Source of the DNA: Elysia marginata
Taxonomy: Eukaryota > Mollusca > Gastropoda > Plakobranchidae
Length of the DNA: 21,020 bases
Assembly: GCA_019649035.1 (NCBI GenBank)
Contig: BMAT01008461.1
Span: 18,174 to 39,193, forward strand
Reading direction: 5' to 3'
Part shown: piece after piece, positions 16,498 through 21,020 of the stretch
How positions within the stretch are numbered: the stretch's first letter is position 1
How the letters are laid out: every line of letters begins with the position of its first letter
The notes under the pieces: generated by a model
What the model was told of the DNA's origin: nothing
The model's database searches: none
The model's input: the letters and a program-made list of their open reading frames with translations, nothing else
Position numbers and translations under genes: made by a program

Positions 16498-19400
16498 CTT
16501 TAAAGTGCGAAAAGAGTACAGTTTACTACAGTATGTGGGCGACCGTAAAAAGCCTCGCTTACTTCCACGCGGGTGAATAGAATCGATATCTGGGTTCACA
16601 TAATTATAGCGATGCATCTCCTGAAACGATTACCTCGACATAGTCAGCACTTGAACTTCATTTAAATAAAAAAGACAAGACAGCAGTATGAAAATAAATC
16701 TGAAAAACAATGTAAAGTTTGTTGAAAAAGTACCAAGTTCTACGCGAAATATCACACAACTTTGTTGCAACGAAAGTGCGGTTAGAACGTTTGTTCATGC
16801 TCAATGAAAATGCAAAACTGTGGCATCAAAGGTTGAAATTTGTTTATCTGATCGTGACTCTGGGCAAATGCATTTTCACGGACTCTAACTTCGATGATTA
16901 AAAAGACAAAAAAAAAGAATGAAAAAAAACCACTAAACATTCAAGTTCACATACACACCGAGACAGACAGAGAGACAGCCAGATAAGCAAGTAGAATACT
17001 TTAATAAAACTAGGTCAAACAAACTTTTCCTGAATTTTTCTTAACTACTATCATGAAATTTGAACCCAACGGTGTTGATAAGACAAAGGTCACGTGGTTT
17101 TATTTAAAACAAAAAAGCTCGCGATTATTTAAAAGACAGAAAAAAAACAAAACAAAAACGGAAGTATGTGTTCGTGAATTCAATCGCTAGAGGTCAACCA
17201 CGTTTTCTTGAGTGTGTTAGCCTAGTTCCTGGAGGGCATATATTCTAGTCACGGCCCCACAAAAAAGAGGGTCAAAAGAGGAAAAGAAAGGATCCTCTAT
17301 TTTAAAAAATTGTTGGTAGACCATCATCATGAAAGTTTATTGTTCCGTGTTTTAAATTAAAATAGCCAGGGCAAAAAATTTTACCTTCTCTTGTAGGCAT
17401 TTTTTCTCGGGTTTTACATTACGTGACTACACTACCTTTATGTTCACAATACGTTTGTATCATCAACTTGTTTAATGTTGGTGTATAGAGGAAGTATGAA
17501 CTTGACCTGCACGTAACAAATCTATTTATAGATACGAGAGATCTTATTTAAAAAAGGTGTAAAAACGTCTCAACCTTGCTTGGAAACCTGTTGTTAGGGG
17601 ATATAATCTCTGTTTCTAACGAGCAGGTTTGCGGACGAAGTTTAGACTTAAAAGCGTTTCGGAAACTTGAAGATCATTGCATGCAGGAGAATTTCTCTTG
17701 AAAAGTCCCCCTCCCCCTCCCCAAGAGCATCCTTTACGGGTATTTTCAGCAACTGGCCAGATACAGATCTACTGTACTAATGAACAAAACTTGCAGATCA
17801 AAAGGCTATCCTTACCAAGTATCCCAGCATGCACAAAATTTTAGATCCTAAAAAACAAAACATTTGGAAAGCACAGATTTCAGCCATTTGCCCTAATTTT
17901 TAATCTAGGCGCCTCCCTCCCCCTGTGACCAATTTTGCACAATGATAAACGTCTTTGTTAATCTCCTATGGAAGGAACATGCTGATATCATACTGTGTGC
18001 TATAAAAAAAGCAAAAGTGTTTCTGCAAAAGCGTGCGCTTGCAGGATATTTCAACTGGTTTTTTTTTTTAAGGTTTGGGGATTTTCCCTTTCCCTCAACT
18101 TCCATTGGACTGCCCTCATGATTGTTTACGATTAGATTGCTGGAAAAACTGTTTTTTTCTATTGTTAATTGCGTAAATTTTCTATATTTTTTCCATCACC
18201 AGGCTGATCAGTGTGAAAACCCTTTGCCACGTCACTTGAGGGGGTACATTACAAGCATAGCGTACAATACTCAAGATTTTTTATTGCACTGGTGTCGATA
18301 CCTTTGAAATGTTCGATCCTAAAATTTTGTTATCTTGTCATATTAGGATAAAAAGGCCTGTGAGTAGATGAAAGTAGCATTAAACATTTACTGACATTTT
18401 GTTAATAAAATTGTAATCGTGTAAATAAAAATGTAATCGATATGCACCGAATCAACGGAACCGAAATAACACTACATAACAATATTATGCTGTTGGCATT
18501 CGATTCTAATTTTGTACGCTCTGCTAGTAAAATACCCTAGATGACTCAGCTTAGTTTAAAACTGACCTTGAATGATTATTTCATTACGGTTTTTTTTTTT
18601 GGCTTAGTCAATTATTTGTTTCATAAACGAGGTTCTCGTCCTAGATCACCAAATTAATCTGTTTCCTAAAACTATACTTCACAGAAAAACAATCATACTT
18701 TTCCAATTATTGGCATAACTCGTTGGTTAAGTGTGTTTTTTAATCATTTCACTGCGTCAACATATTGTCATATTTCTTTGATCTTACTCGTTTATGGAGA
18801 GTATTGAACTATACCACTTTTGAAAAAATTATTCTCATTGTAGCAATTAAAATTTGAAAGAAAAGGTACCCTAATCACCGAAAACCTGTACATGATAAAC
18901 TGCACTATCACCTTGAAATTAAAAGAGTAATAAACAGAGAAAAATGAAACCTAACAAATTGTTGTTATCTACAAAAAAATCCAAACTGAACACGCCAAAC
19001 TTTCATAGATAAAATAAAAAAGCAACAACACAGCTAACAGAGAATTGGTAAAAATTAGTCTACAAAACTAAAAGGTAACAAAGAGGCCTACGTGCGAGAA
19101 GTTTACAATAAATGGTTGCTTAAGTTACAACGGTGTGATAAAAACAAATGAACCATTATAAGTCAAGGGCAGAAACAAAGAGGCTATACCGTGGTGGAAA
19201 GTTTTGGATGGCAACGTTCAACATTCATTGGATGCTAAGTAGAATTGATACAAAAGGCAGCTGCTTCCAAACAGTACCAAACAAACCAAGCTAGGAAACC
19301 TTGCACTCTCTCACACGAACACAAAAACGCTGAAAAAGCACAACAAAAAAAAGCAACCAACAAACAAACAAAAAACAAACAAACAGGAGCAAAATACGCA

Positions 19401-20130
19401 ACAACCAGGGATGCAAGCAGCTTCAACACAAAAAGAAGAAAAGTTAACGAACCTCTGCCAAGGACGCTACTTATTTTATACTTTATACTCAACTGTTGGC
19501 CCTCGAAATATTTGATAAACCTAATAAAAAGGCCTAACAAAATAATAATAAGTACATGACATAGCATTTTACTAAAAGATAAAAATTGTTTTAGACCTCT
19601 CTCTAACAAACAAAAAACCTTTGGCTTTAAAGAAGATTCTGGTTTTCTATGATCAAATGCAAAAATAGATCTGTATTATCTAAGTTCATAAGTGAGAACG
19701 CATGGCAAGACTTAGTCCAAATTTCAGTGTTTTTTTTGTTTTTATTTAGCTTAATTTCCAGCTTTTAAGCTTCAGAAAAATGCAGGAAATTAGCTTACAT
19801 AACGGCATTCCTGCAAAAAAAATAATAGGAAAAGTTGCATCCCTGAACAACAACAACAACAACAACACACAAAACAGCAACAAAAACAATAAAAACAGCA
19901 ACAGAAACACCAAACAGCAAAAAGAAACAAAAGCAACAACAACAGAAACAATACCACCACCACCACCAGTTACAAAACAGATAATAGGGCGGGTGCTACA
20001 AGGTTTCTGCTTATACTTTTTCCTGTTTCTCCTCCTTCCAAGCTTTAGAAATTGCATGAACTTTTTAAAATTGTGGAAAGATATACGTCTTTCTTTAATA
20101 TAAAAAAAAAGAAAAAGAGTATAACAACTA
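16498..20130. other. Long gene-free stretch
   Basis: No gene recognised on either strand. Open frames at 16719-16901, 17905-18105, 18122-18307, 19235-19609 and 19746-20138 lack motifs; the last two are hydrophobic artefacts of A/CAA-rich DNA on the plus strand. Contents worth noting are a pyrimidine-rich CCCCCTCCCCCTCCCC-like run near 17707, A/CAA-rich DNA at about 19300-19385 and (CAA)n at about 19846-19866, and an 11-base inverted match CAGGGATGCAA / TTGCATCCCTG (about 19407 and 19834). Confidence 0.5.
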
Positions 20131-20179
20131 TACGTCATAACATCTTTTCAAATAAACGTTAATACGATGTTATGACGTA
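20131..20179. other. Perfect 14-bp inverted repeat with CRE-like half sites
   Basis: TACGTCATAACATC (20131-20144) and its exact reverse complement (20166-20179) are separated by 21 bases. Each arm carries TGACGTA, a near match to a cAMP-response element half site. It may be a cruciform, a regulatory palindrome or a tiny foldback element; there is no adjacent gene to favour one. Confidence 0.6.
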
Positions 20180-20685
20180 AATAAAATACGCCAACACCGG
20201 ATTCACTGGGACAAAAGTATCATAACACTGATCCATCTTAAATCATGCGCCACGCCCGATCTGAAATGTCACTAGGTCATTGGAGCCCGATGGCGACCCA
20301 AAAAAATAAATAAAATTTAAAGTCTAAAGAACCTCACATGAAGGTTAATTACAGGAGTCAGGCCAATGCTGCCACAGCCCCCCCCCCTCCAGGCCCCAGG
20401 TAATAAGGACATGCAGTTATTTTCGTCTAACTAGGCCGGCATTTTTAGCAAATGATAATGATGCACACAAAACTGGGTAAGTAAATCAGGGAGAACTGAA
20501 AAAGGTCAGTATTTTATCCGAAGCGGCTTCTTTGTATGAATCCATGGTAATTAAATCAAGAATTCATTTTCCTTGTTTTTTATATTGCTTGATGCAAAAT
20601 GCAAGGCAGCGTAAATATTATTGTCAGGCCGTGTGCCGCTGTTGATGTCGTTATTATGTCGTTTTTATTAGCGGAATGAATGATG
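20180..20685. other. No recognisable feature
   Basis: Mixed sequence with a C9 run near 20379 and no gene, RNA or repeat that I can support. Confidence 0.45.

Positions 20686-21020
<335 letters not shown>

Noticed and set aside
19235..20138. Hydrophobic minus-strand frames resembling membrane proteins
   Set aside because: The hydrophobicity follows from A- and CAA-rich plus-strand DNA; there is no supporting motif, and plus-strand frames overlap.

Overview
The window looks like intergenic DNA of an AT-rich animal genome. It has a decayed LINE with apurinic endonuclease and reverse transcriptase, tRNA-derived SINEs, a pogo/Tc1-like MITE with TA-flanked inverted ends, many trinucleotide microsatellites, a ~95-bp minisatellite and one animal-type cytosolic sulfotransferase. 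No operons, Shine-Dalgarno sites or bacterial genes are visible. The sulfotransferase and repeat style suggest a marine invertebrate, perhaps a mollusc or other lophotrochozoan. That placement is inference only.

Layout. 1-3487 (minus strand): a Tx1/L1-type non-LTR retrotransposon entering from the left edge and read right to left. It has a possible upstream cysteine-rich segment, ORF1 (coiled coil plus RNA-binding/C-terminal domain), a spacer, and ORF2 (endonuclease, then reverse transcriptase cut by the window edge). It is dead: several frameshifts, nonsense codons and a lost catalytic Asp. 3649-3980: a (CAT)n tract. 4377-4536: a complete 160-bp MITE. 5832-6263: an inverted pair of tRNA-like SINE arms bounded by exact 21-bp direct repeats. 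6300-8000: no recognisable gene. 8447-9436 (minus): one intact intronless sulfotransferase ORF with a plausible TATA box and poly(A) signals. 9563-21020: no convincing gene, but repeat-rich. It holds a tRNA-like SINE head (10581-10655), an (ACT)n/(AGT)n foldback, a SINE copy with head and body (12818-13079), a headless copy (14869-14984), two copies of a ~210-bp pogo-related repeat (14983-15192 and 16221-16495), an (AAT)n tract with a flanking stem, four minisatellite units (15806-16181), a perfect 14-bp inverted repeat (20131-20179) and a compound (AGT)n/(ATT)n tract running off the right end.

The only likely functional protein gene is the sulfotransferase. The rest is mobile-element remains and simple repeats. 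I found no clear sign of a new multi-gene system. The most informative oddities are the non-canonical PAPS-loop and dimer motifs of the sulfotransferase, three LINE frameshifts that each look like one extra A in an A-run, the foldback SINE pair with its long flanking repeat, and the A-B-A-B order of the minisatellite.
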